DNA of 64,000 nucleotides from JBBDNC01 sp040877875 (GTDB lineage: Bacteria > Bacteroidota > Rhodothermia > Balneolales > Balneolaceae). The notes under the pieces are model-generated. The model saw nothing but the letters and a program-made list of their open reading frames with translations. It was not told where the DNA came from and searched no databases. Each line of letters begins with the position of its first letter. Positions within the stretch are counted from its first letter, which is position 1. Position numbers and translations under genes: made by a program. Where the stretch lies: assembly GCA_040877875.1 (NCBI GenBank), contig JBBDNC010000148.1, positions 8,116 through 72,115 on the forward strand. The letters run 5' to 3'. Positions 34,737 through 43,175 of the stretch are shown piece by piece.

Positions 34737-35729
34737 TTATAAAAGATAAGAGCGGAAAAGAAAGCGGTCGCTGATCAGGGCCAGAAATCCCAACAGAATT
34801 CCCGGCAGAAGAAATCGCGGATAGAGATCTTCATAATCTGTATAAATTATCTCTTCGATTTCAGTTCGTTCCAGTTCGTCAATTCTCTGATAAACTTCTT
34901 TCAACTCTTCAGTCCGTGTTGCACGAAAATATTGCCCGCCGGTCAGGTTGGCGATATGAGTCAGCATTTCTTCGTCAATATTAACTTCTACGTTTTGATA
35001 ACGCGTTCCGAATACGGGATCGTCGATCGGATAGGGGGCCGTTCCTCGAGTTCCGATTCCCATCGTATAGACTTTGATTCCATGCGTTTCTGCAAGTTCA
35101 CCGGCTGTTACAGGGTCGATTTCCCCTGCATTGTTCAGCCCGTCTGTCAAAAGTATGATTACTTTACTTTCCGCCTTGCTGTCTTTCAGCCTGTTGATGG
35201 CCGTTGCTATACCGAGACCAATTGCCGTCCCATCCTGAACCATTCCAAGGTCCACGTCATTCAAAAGGCGCTTTAGCAGCCGGTGATCGACTGTCGGCGG
35301 ACAAACGGTAAAACTTTGCCTGGCAAAGACGTTTAATCCGATCCGATCGTGCGATCGGTTGTCAATAAATTCTGCAGCAATATTTTTTGCAGCTATCAGA
35401 CGATTGGGATTAAAGTCTTCGGCCAGCATGGAGGAAGAAATGTCAATCGAAAGCACAATATCGATTCCTTCAGTGGTTCTTTCCAGGGTTGTATTTTCTT
35501 CCTGGGGACGCGCGAGAGCCAGTACGACAAGTGTATAGCAGATCCAGTAGAGAAGCGGCGGAATCCAGACTCCCCATACACGCCAGTTGCCGGGTAAGTC
35601 AGCCAGATCTTGCGTACTTGAAAAAGTCAGACTCGGCCGCTTCTTACGAAAATGCCGCCAAATTGAGACTCCCGCGAAGATCGGCAGCAAAGCCAGGAGC
35701 CAGAAAAATTCAGGATTCGTCCAACTCAT
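34737..35729 (-). CDS. BatA-like VWA-domain membrane protein
   Basis: A 330-residue protein with N-terminal membrane segments (about 8-24 and 55-74), a von Willebrand A domain with an intact MIDAS (DISSSM at 96-101, DGTAIG, LLTDGLNN) and a C-terminal membrane segment (about 303-325). This is the architecture of BatA in the aerotolerance locus of Bacteroidota and relatives. The exact biochemical role is not established; VWA pairs in these loci are thought to act with a MoxR ATPase. It overlaps the upstream BatD-like gene by four bases (ATGA). No MoxR or BatB gene is visible here. Confidence 0.82.
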   Translation of the reverse strand: MSWTNPEFFWLLALLPIFAGVSIWRHFRKKRPSLTFSSTQDLADLPGNWRVWGVWIPPLLYWICYTLVVLALARPQEENTTLERTTEGIDIVLSIDISSSMLAEDFNPNRLIAAKNIAAEFIDNRSHDRIGLNVFARQSFTVCPPTVDHRLLKRLLNDVDLGMVQDGTAIGLGIATAINRLKDSKAESKVIILLTDGLNNAGEIDPVTAGELAETHGIKVYTMGIGTRGTAPYPIDDPVFGTRYQNVEVNIDEEMLTHIANLTGGQYFRATRTEELKEVYQRIDELERTEIEEIIYTDYEDLYPRFLLPGILLGFLALISDRFLFRSYLL

Positions 35730-36730
35730 GTATTCACTCCTTCAGGGTTTTCCGGATGCCCGGTTATTTCCATTTGCTTCTGATTATGTTGATCCTTAAG
35801 CCTGTCAATTCGATGTCGATCTACTTCTTTCACAGTCTGGAGGAACTCATTTGCAATCGTTAACGATCTACGAGCCTGATCTGTTGTCGGTTTAAAATTG
35901 GCAAATTTAACCATATCTGCCTCGTTCAGAACTTTTCTTGTGATATCAATAATTCGTTTGTCGGCCGGAAATTCCTGAAGAGCGATTAATATTTCCCTGG
36001 ATGTCATTTCCAAAGCATCGATTTTGTAAGTCTCTTCAAAGTATTGGCGGATGGAATCTCCCAGCAGGACATAGAACTCTTTAAAATTTTTGTTTTCCAA
36101 TGGTGAATCCCGGCCGGATAGTGTATGAAGAGCCTCTTGCAAGGTTGTAATGGGACTTTTGAAAGGAATGGGTTCCAGGGGGGGGGTGGGCTCAGTTTTC
36201 TCTACTTTTTCTCTGTATCGCTTATAAATGTACGCTAAAATTAACCCTGTCAGAATCAGCAGAATAAGATAAGGCCAAATGATTCTTGCAAAATCAAAAA
36301 TGGGCTTGAGAGGACGAAAAGTATCATCATCTTCGGTAAGGACTGTTTTAAAAAACAGGGGGACAGGAGTCGTTGTGAGAGTCGTATCCGATTCCTGGGT
36401 GAATAAGGTAATATCCAATCCGGGAATACGGTAATCCTCAACACCGAAAAATTGAAGCTCGTATACAACACTATCACGCTGTGTATTTACACGAAAATGG
36501 TTTCTGGATATAAACGAAAGATCGTCTGAATTAATCATCTCTTCGTCAGGAAATTGAATAGATTCATATTCATTTTCCTTCTCCAGGACAATTGTGTATT
36601 CAATAATGTCTCCTACCTGTACGGAATCCCGGTTCACATATGTATGAATTTCCTGTGCATTTACACAGACAGTTGACATAAAAATCAGTATGGACAGGAT
36701 AAAAAAACAGAATCGAAAAAAAGAATGCAT
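35726..36730 (-). CDS. BatD/DUF4381-like membrane protein
   Basis: A 334-residue protein: signal peptide (1-25, ending VNAQE), an Ig-like periplasmic part with VQVGDIIEYTIVLEK, one membrane span (about 152-172), a proline-rich linker, and a cytoplasmic helical tail (about 205-320). The architecture and its position upstream of a VWA gene fit BatD or the DUF4381-type component of bat loci, though it is shorter than most BatD proteins. Upstream lies a 438-base AT-rich gap and then an opposite-strand M23 gene that separates it from DUF58. Confidence 0.65.
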   Translation of the reverse strand: MHSFFRFCFFILSILIFMSTVCVNAQEIHTYVNRDSVQVGDIIEYTIVLEKENEYESIQFPDEEMINSDDLSFISRNHFRVNTQRDSVVYELQFFGVEDYRIPGLDITLFTQESDTTLTTTPVPLFFKTVLTEDDDTFRPLKPIFDFARIIWPYLILLILTGLILAYIYKRYREKVEKTEPTPPLEPIPFKSPITTLQEALHTLSGRDSPLENKNFKEFYVLLGDSIRQYFEETYKIDALEMTSREILIALQEFPADKRIIDITRKVLNEADMVKFANFKPTTDQARRSLTIANEFLQTVKEVDRHRIDRLKDQHNQKQMEITGHPENPEGVNT

Positions 36731-37168
36731 GTTAAATATTGTTAAATCATAAATAAACCGATAAATAATAGAATTATTTGAGAATTTATGGATAATTTAA
36801 GGTTTTCAAGGCTTATTTGATGCACTATTCATCATATTGAATGTATATTCAACTGATTGTAATGATAGATGTGTATACAAATTAAATTATGGAATTTTGT
36901 TCGAAATTCTTTAAATTCATGAAAATTTAGAAATTGATATACAAGGAGTTTGATATACGATTCGTATAGAATCGAATAAATGTTGGTTTTGCTTCTTGTG
37001 AATCAACTGTTGTTACTCGATTCCTTCGTATCAATTAAATCATCTACAGTTACCTGGTATCTGCTTTTGTTAAAAATCAAATACGATTTTTGACTGTTTA
37101 AAAGTGATCAGCGAGAACATATTTAGATTGACACTTAATCGCTAATAAAAAAACGACTAATCGTTCGG
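36731..37168. other. AT-rich divergent intergenic region with short palindromes
   Basis: 438 bases between the BatD-like gene (-) and the M23 gene (+), distinctly more AT-rich than its neighbours. TTGATATAC occurs twice in tandem (36934-36942 and 36950-36958, 16-bp period). The second copy runs into ATACGA-T-TCGTAT (36955-36967), which overlaps CGATTC-5-GAATCG (36958-36974). These look like a binding site in a divergent promoter. No coding remnant was recognised. Confidence 0.45.
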
Positions 37169-38494
37169 ATGCAGACGATGAATTATACCCTGTTTGTTAC
37201 GACAATTTCATTTGCTGTTGCTATCTCTGCCGTGCTGGGTTCATGTGAACAGGAAGGTCCATCGGAAGAGATGGAATTCGACCCGGTCTCAATCTATGAA
37301 CACAGGGAAGTTCTCCCGCAATTAGCAGAAGATCAATATGGTTTTTTGGTTGGATCCTACGATATAGTAATGGATGAGATACGAAGAAATGAAAGTTTGT
37401 CTGTTATTCTTCAACGGCACGGAATCTCATCCCGGCAGATCTATTATATTCAACGTGAAGCCTCGGATTATGCAAATCTGAATCGTTTAAAACCGGGTCA
37501 GAAATACAGAATTTATAAATCAGGTGAGAAGGCTGTTGGATGGGTCTGGAATATGAATGCCCTGGATTATCTGGTTGTCCGATGGGGGGATGAACTCCAT
37601 GATATCCAGGTTACGCGTGACAGTTATGAATTGAGATCCGTTGAACGTACAGCCCATGGGGTCATCCAGCGATCCCTGTATGAATCCCTTTCAGACCAAG
37701 GCCTTTCCCCTTTGATTGGCTCCGAATTGGCCGACATTTTTGCCTGGGAAATTGACTTTTTTACCCTTCGAAGCGGAGACAGCTATAAGGTAATTTATGA
37801 AGAATTGTATGTTGAAGACCGTTTTTATGGAATCGGGCGGGTTCAGGCGGCTGAATTTGAACACATGGGGGAAGCCCACAGGGCATACTATTTTGATGAT
37901 GAGGAGCGAAGCGGGTATTTTGATGATGAAGGCAATAGCCTTCAGAAAGCCTTGTTAAAAGCCCCGTTTCGCTATAATCAACGTATCAGCTCCGGTTTTT
38001 CCCATAACCGCTTCCATCCCATATTAAAGAAGCGAAGACCCCACTACGGTATTGATTATGCAGCGCCGACCGGAACACCGGTGATTGCGGTAGGAGGCGG
38101 GAAAGTTATTGAAGCACAGCGGCGGGGCGGAAATGGCAATATAATTCAGATCAGGCATAACAGTGTATATAAAACTGCCTATTTGCATTTAAATGGATTT
38201 GCTTCGGGAATACGGCCCGGTGTGAGCATCAAACAGGGTGATGTTATCGGTTATGTGGGGCAAACCGGACTTGCAACAGGTCCGCACCTGTGTTACCGGA
38301 TGTATGTGAATGATAACCCTGTTAATTCCCTGAAAGTAGACATTCCTGCATCTGAAAGTCTGGATGAAATGGATATGGCAAAGTTCGAAGATCTACGTAG
38401 CAACCTTAACCGTCAATTGGACCGTGTCCCGACTGGCGATGGAGATTCCATCGTTGCAATCAGTAACGCTGTACGCGACGATGAAAGAAATTGA
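37169..38494 (+). CDS. M23 family metallopeptidase lipoprotein (LytM/OapA-like)
   Basis: A 441-residue peptidoglycan hydrolase or hydrolase activator. The signal peptide ends at a lipobox VLGSC, giving a predicted lipoprotein. A LysM/OapA-like region follows (about 65-130, SLSVILQRHGISSRQIY and LKPGQKYRIY). The LytM domain shows the zinc motif HYGIDYAAP (His292, Asp296), TAYLHLNGF and TGPHLCYRMY, so the catalytic residues are present. The start could also be ATG 37178. The last 35 bases overlap the end of the convergent DUF58 gene. It interrupts the otherwise co-directional bat genes. Confidence 0.88.
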   Translation: MQTMNYTLFVTTISFAVAISAVLGSCEQEGPSEEMEFDPVSIYEHREVLPQLAEDQYGFLVGSYDIVMDEIRRNESLSVILQRHGISSRQIYYIQREASDYANLNRLKPGQKYRIYKSGEKAVGWVWNMNALDYLVVRWGDELHDIQVTRDSYELRSVERTAHGVIQRSLYESLSDQGLSPLIGSELADIFAWEIDFFTLRSGDSYKVIYEELYVEDRFYGIGRVQAAEFEHMGEAHRAYYFDDEERSGYFDDEGNSLQKALLKAPFRYNQRISSGFSHNRFHPILKKRRPHYGIDYAAPTGTPVIAVGGGKVIEAQRRGGNGNIIQIRHNSVYKTAYLHLNGFASGIRPGVSIKQGDVIGYVGQTGLATGPHLCYRMYVNDNPVNSLKVDIPASESLDEMDMAKFEDLRSNLNRQLDRVPTGDGDSIVAISNAVRDDERN

Positions 38495-39335
38495 TCAGGG
38501 GACGGATATAGGAACGGTTGGTATGAACTTCAATCGAATCGATTTTTGAACGCAGTAATTGATCTTTCAGATCGGCTTTTCTTTTTAAACGCCTGGATTT
38601 ATAGGTTTGCCTGACCTTTTCACTGGATGTATCGACCATTATTTCCCTTCCCGTTTCTGCATCATAAAACGGAACAATACCGAGTTCAGGCAGGTTGTCC
38701 TCATGTTCGTCACTGACAATAATGCTGACCAGATCATGTTTGCGGTTCGTAATTTTTAACTGCTTGTCATACTTTTCATCCTGAAAATCAGACGCAAAGA
38801 CTATGATGGCCCGCCGGTTTAATAAACGGTTTACATAACTGAGGGCATTGGCAATATCGGTCTGCCTGCCTTCCGGTTCGGCTGCATATAATTCTCGAAT
38901 CAGACGCAGAACGTGGGTTCGTCCTTTTTTCGGGGGGACGACTTTTTCAATCCGGTCGCTGAACAATACCAGTCCTACCTTGTCACCGTTTTGAATGGCG
39001 CTGAAAGCCAGAACTGCACATATTTCGATGGCAAGTTCCATTTTGGTTTGAGATAATGTGCCGAAATATCCGCTGGGGGATATATCCACGCATAACATCA
39101 GGATCTGTTCACGCTCTTCTTCGAAAATCTTCACGTACGGTTCGTCGTTCCGTGCTGTCACGTTCCAGTCGATTTGACGGACGTCATCCCCATAAGTGTA
39201 TTCCCGTACTTCTGTGAACTCCATTCCACGTCCCTTGAAGGCAGACTGATACTCCCCTCCGAATATATTATTCACTAATCCCTTGGTCTGGATTTCGAGT
39301 TTCCTGACTTTTTTGAGGATTTCTTTTGAAATCAT
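38460..39335 (-). CDS. DUF58 domain protein (bat locus)
   Basis: A 291-residue protein with the DUF58 signature YTYGDDVRQIDWNVTARNDEPYVK followed by a VWA-like core that includes CVDISPSG (about 92-99), typical of proteins encoded next to MoxR ATPases and BatA/BatD. No membrane segment is seen, so it is probably cytoplasmic or peripheral. Its 3' end overlaps the M23 gene on the other strand by 35 bases. The usual upstream moxR is absent; a dienelactone-hydrolase-like gene lies about 110 bases upstream instead. Confidence 0.87.
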   Translation of the reverse strand: MISKEILKKVRKLEIQTKGLVNNIFGGEYQSAFKGRGMEFTEVREYTYGDDVRQIDWNVTARNDEPYVKIFEEEREQILMLCVDISPSGYFGTLSQTKMELAIEICAVLAFSAIQNGDKVGLVLFSDRIEKVVPPKKGRTHVLRLIRELYAAEPEGRQTDIANALSYVNRLLNRRAIIVFASDFQDEKYDKQLKITNRKHDLVSIIVSDEHEDNLPELGIVPFYDAETGREIMVDTSSEKVRQTYKSRRLKRKADLKDQLLRSKIDSIEVHTNRSYIRPLINFFHRRVQRY

Positions 39336-39443
39336 AAAATGCAGATGTCATTTCTTATTAGGATGGACGGATCCTAAACGTTTCATGGAATTTTTCAAAG
39401 CGTTTGGAAGACGGATCTTTTTTGGAGACTTCGCAAATCCTTA

Positions 39444-40247
39444 TCATGATTGAATGTTCTCCAGGAGAGTGCTAAATCTTTCCCACGCTTTATCACGGGC
39501 TGCCTGAACGGCAGAAGATCCACCCGGGTCATCACCGGCTCTCATAAATGCATGACCAGCTCCCTCATAGATAACGTAGTCATAAGTTTTACCGTATCGA
39601 TCCATTATTTTCTCGGTATCCGGAATGGTGGCATTAATTCTCTGATCATTTTCGCCATAGAACCCATATACTGGTGCGTTGATGTTGCGAATCCTTTCAG
39701 CCTCGTCTGGTGCAGATCCGTAGAAGACAAAAGCCCCATCAATTTCCGTTGAGTGAGTGGCAAAGCGAAACGTCTGGGAGCCACCCCAGCAAAAACCGGC
39801 AATAACGGTTGAACCGTTCGAAGACGGAAGCCCGGAAATATACTCACGAACGGCTTTGAGGTCTCTCGTAATCTGAATGGGATCAAGCCGATAAATTGCA
39901 TCCCGTGCTTCATCGGATGAGAAAAAATCAGAAGTACGATTGTGTACTTCATCGAATTCAGAGAGCATGTCGGGGGCAATTGCAAGGTAGCCGGCCTCGG
40001 CAACCTGATCGGCAAAACTTCTGACCCAATCGGTAAGCCCGCGGTTTTCGTGGAGAACAATGACTGCAAGGGTATTTTCCGAATGCTCGGGATAAGCTAC
40101 AAAATTGTGAAGGGTCCGGTTATCATATTCGATCTGAACCCATTCGTGATGACGCGGTGATTGCTCAAGCTGTTCCAGGGCAAAATCCTGGGCAAGAAGA
40201 GAGGAAGAAGTAAGGGATAGAATAAACAGGGATAGTAAATATTTCAT
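39444..40247 (-). CDS. Exported dienelactone hydrolase family protein
   Basis: A 267-residue alpha/beta hydrolase with a cleaved signal peptide (MKYLLSLFILSLTSSSLLAQD). The nucleophile is Cys in IAGFCWGGSQ, as in dienelactone hydrolases, with Asp in YGENDQRI and His in EGAGHAFMR. Other family hallmarks are VIVLHENRGLTDWVR and LAIAPDMLS. Exported DLH-like proteins are common in environmental bacteria and their substrates are mostly unknown. It is probably monocistronic. Confidence 0.85.
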   Translation of the reverse strand: MKYLLSLFILSLTSSSLLAQDFALEQLEQSPRHHEWVQIEYDNRTLHNFVAYPEHSENTLAVIVLHENRGLTDWVRSFADQVAEAGYLAIAPDMLSEFDEVHNRTSDFFSSDEARDAIYRLDPIQITRDLKAVREYISGLPSSNGSTVIAGFCWGGSQTFRFATHSTEIDGAFVFYGSAPDEAERIRNINAPVYGFYGENDQRINATIPDTEKIMDRYGKTYDYVIYEGAGHAFMRAGDDPGGSSAVQAARDKAWERFSTLLENIQS

Positions 40248-40384
40248 AACAGACTCCTTTTAAATGAAGTTAAGTGAGGAATTTTCAATTAAAAAATCCA
40301 TTTTGGGAAAAAACAGGTTTTTGTCAGTGTCTCCGTCCGACTTGTTACCCGGGAGGCGATTTCTGACATACTGATCATTGCTTA

Positions 40385-42457
40385 CTAATCGCTGTTAACT
40401 GATAAATGTTGATCGAACCAGCCTACTATATACGCAACTTTTCGAATTAAATTACTTGGACGCGAAGCAATGCTGTGACTGGATTCAGGGACCCGGATCA
40501 TCATGGATTCTACACCCTGTAGTCGCAGCGCATTATAGTATTGTTCGGTTTCACTCATTGGAGTTCTGTAATCTTCTTCACCGGTCAGCAGAAGGGTAGG
40601 AGTCGTTACATTCCCGACAAGGGATATGGGGGAACGTTCCAGGTATTGTTGTGGGTCTTGCCAGGGCATCTCCGTAAACCAGTATTTAGTGGAATAAATA
40701 TACATATCAGCCGTAAGCGAAAAACTAAACCAGTTAATAACGGGTTTTGACACAACAGCCGCTGCAAAACGGTCGGTTTTGCCGATACTCCAGGAAGTTA
40801 AAACACCTCCACCACTTCCTCCGGTTATAAAGAGTTGATCTTCATTGATATATCCCTGTTCCAGCATATAATCAACGCCGGACATCAAATCGTCATAATC
40901 TTCGCTGGGATAATTGTGGTTGATATAGGAGGCGAATTCTTCACCATAACTGGTGCTCCCCCGCGGATTAGTATATAAAACAACATATCCATTTGAAGCT
41001 TTTAATTGAATTTCGGGAGAGAATCTTGGACCGTAATCAAGATAGGGGCCACCGTGAATTTCGAGAATAAGCGGATATTGTTGTTCCGGATTGAAGTCCG
41101 GCGGGGTTACGACCCATCCCTGGATCTTTTTCCCGTCAAATGAAGAAGAATATTCTACCTGGCTCACTTCCCCCAGTTTCCGTCCACTTAAAAGGATTTC
41201 ATTCAGGTGGGTGAGACGCGTTGTTTGCATCGGTCGGGCTCGGTCTCCGACCGCGAGATCCGCAGGATGATAGGGACGGGTCAGAGGGAAGGCAAAACGT
41301 CCGTTATTTGCCAAACTGTATGAACCACCGCTATAGGGACGGCCAAAGGTCGTGCCCCCGAGGTGTACGGCCAGGATCGTTACCTCTCCCTCAAGATTTG
41401 TCCGGGCGATGGTTCCGACCCCTTCGTTGTTAAACTGAAAAAATAACTCTCGGCTGTTGGCCAACCACTGGACGTTTTCCACATCACGATCCAGTTGGGT
41501 GTCGATTTCCCGGACATTGGATCCGTCCCGGTCCATAATATAGAGGAGAGTGAGTTGATACCCTACAAATTGATCGTCATATCCAGTAAAAACGATCCGT
41601 TTCCCGTCGGGTGATACCGTCGGGCTGCTATGCGGTCCCCGGCCCTCCGTGAGCTTTTGAATTTCAAGAGAGTGGATCTTTGCTTCAAAAATATGCGTGT
41701 TGCCGGGATCCATAGCAGCCTTCTCATTTCGGTTGGCAGAAAATATGAGTGATTCTCCATCGGGCGTCCATCGAGGAGCTCCGTGGTTGTAATTTCCACG
41801 GGTAATCTGTCGGGGAGCTCCCCCCTCAGACGAGACAATGAAGAGATGGGTGTAAGCCGGACCCACGAATCCCGCTTGTCCGTCAGATCTGTATTGGTCA
41901 CTATCAATAATCACTGGCTCAGGTGCCCATTCCGCTCCATCGGGAGGAGCGGGATAGTTTCCCAGTGAAGGTTTTTCTGCAGGTACACTCATCGAAAAGG
42001 CAATCCATTTTCCATCGGGCGACCAGGATAAATTTCCGGGACTCTTCGTCAGATTTGTAATAGAAGCTGAAGTTCCGTTTTCCATCCATCTGACAAAAAT
42101 CTGGGAGGAGCCTTCTTCACCTGATACATATGCAAGTCGTTCCCCGTCGGGCGACCATCGGGGCTGATAGGCACCTTCTTTGCCGGAGGTCAGTGCCCGG
42201 TGTCCGGATCCGTCCTGATTGATGATCCAAAGATGGGTCCTACGGCGGTCGGTAAAGATATCAAAGCTGTTTCGTACATAGACAATTTTACTTCCATTCG
42301 GTGATATACGGGGATCAGAGATATATTGCGTATCAAAAACATCCATATAACTGTAAGGCTGTGTCTCCTGTGAATAAATCGAATCAGTCAACAGGAAAAA
42401 AGTCAACAGAAGGACGGGAGGGAAGAGAATACGTTTCAAAATCATATGTGGCCTCAT
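40385..42457 (-). CDS. Exported S9 family prolyl-oligopeptidase-like serine peptidase
   Basis: A 690-residue peptidase with a signal peptide (about 1-30; an alternative start is the ATG at 42445). The N-terminal part is a WD40/PD40-like propeller with repeated SPDG strands such as RWSPDGERLAYV and SWSPDGKWIAFS. The C-terminal alpha/beta hydrolase carries Ser in ITGGSGGGVLTSW, Asp in LTGEEDYRTP and His in ESSHSIASRP. This layout fits acylaminoacyl-peptidase or DPP-type S9 enzymes. It probably degrades peptides in the periplasm; the exact specificity is not visible. Confidence 0.9.
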   Translation of the reverse strand: MRPHMILKRILFPPVLLLTFFLLTDSIYSQETQPYSYMDVFDTQYISDPRISPNGSKIVYVRNSFDIFTDRRRTHLWIINQDGSGHRALTSGKEGAYQPRWSPDGERLAYVSGEEGSSQIFVRWMENGTSASITNLTKSPGNLSWSPDGKWIAFSMSVPAEKPSLGNYPAPPDGAEWAPEPVIIDSDQYRSDGQAGFVGPAYTHLFIVSSEGGAPRQITRGNYNHGAPRWTPDGESLIFSANRNEKAAMDPGNTHIFEAKIHSLEIQKLTEGRGPHSSPTVSPDGKRIVFTGYDDQFVGYQLTLLYIMDRDGSNVREIDTQLDRDVENVQWLANSRELFFQFNNEGVGTIARTNLEGEVTILAVHLGGTTFGRPYSGGSYSLANNGRFAFPLTRPYHPADLAVGDRARPMQTTRLTHLNEILLSGRKLGEVSQVEYSSSFDGKKIQGWVVTPPDFNPEQQYPLILEIHGGPYLDYGPRFSPEIQLKASNGYVVLYTNPRGSTSYGEEFASYINHNYPSEDYDDLMSGVDYMLEQGYINEDQLFITGGSGGGVLTSWSIGKTDRFAAAVVSKPVINWFSFSLTADMYIYSTKYWFTEMPWQDPQQYLERSPISLVGNVTTPTLLLTGEEDYRTPMSETEQYYNALRLQGVESMMIRVPESSHSIASRPSNLIRKVAYIVGWFDQHLSVNSD

Positions 42458-42551
42458 GAGAATTAAGAATCAGATATTGCATACCGGAAAGGATACGCCC
42501 GGCTCCAGAACTGGCGAAAACCGAGAACGTTCTTACGAGTTGAATTTCGTA

Positions 42552-43175
42552 TCACCCTTGGTCGGGGGACTCAAGCTCCACCAGCAGAATTTGAAGATCT
42601 TCGTGTTCAGGATCAAGAGCAAGTCCTTTTTTAGCATAGGAAACAGCTTCGTGAATTGCGCCGGCACTTTTTAATACCCAAGCTATATTGTAATAAGCAT
42701 CCGTGAAGTTTTTATCAAGATGAATCGTTTTTTCATAACATTTCACAGCCTCTATGTGATTGTTTTGTCTTAACAGATAATTTCCCAAATTAAAATGGGA
42801 CAGTGGATCGTCCGGTTGAATACGGGTTAAATAATGAAATAATTCATGAGCTTTATGCGGTTGGCCGGTCAATTCATACGCATCAGCCAGGTTATTTAAG
42901 GATGGAATATGATTGGGTTGGTGTTCGAGGGCCTCCAGATAACAGCTTATGGCATTTTCAATTTCATTCAGCTCCATATAACTGTTGGCCAGGTTATAAT
43001 GATAAGCAGGATTTGTCTTTTTTAACTTTATGGCCGTCCGAAAACTTTCGGCAGCTTCCCGGTATCGGCCGAGCAGGTGTAAGCCGACACCGTGGTCGTT
43101 CCACAATTCCGGATTCCGGCGGTCTGTGCTGAGTTCACTTTCAATGATTTCAAGCTGATGTAACAAATGTTCCAT
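42552..43175 (-). CDS. Tetratricopeptide-repeat protein
   Basis: A 207-residue, all-helical protein made of about five TPR units, visible from repeating patterns such as GLHLLGRYREAAESFRTAI, YNLANSYMELNEIENAISCY, NNLADAYELTGQPHKAHEL and FNLGNYLLRQNNHIEAVKCY. It has no signal peptide. TPR arrays are protein-interaction scaffolds. Its ATG overlaps the stop of the patatin gene by one base, implying coupled translation and possibly a functional link with that exported protein. The partner cannot be inferred. Confidence 0.85.
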   Translation of the reverse strand: MEHLLHQLEIIESELSTDRRNPELWNDHGVGLHLLGRYREAAESFRTAIKLKKTNPAYHYNLANSYMELNEIENAISCYLEALEHQPNHIPSLNNLADAYELTGQPHKAHELFHYLTRIQPDDPLSHFNLGNYLLRQNNHIEAVKCYEKTIHLDKNFTDAYYNIAWVLKSAGAIHEAVSYAKKGLALDPEHEDLQILLVELESPDQG

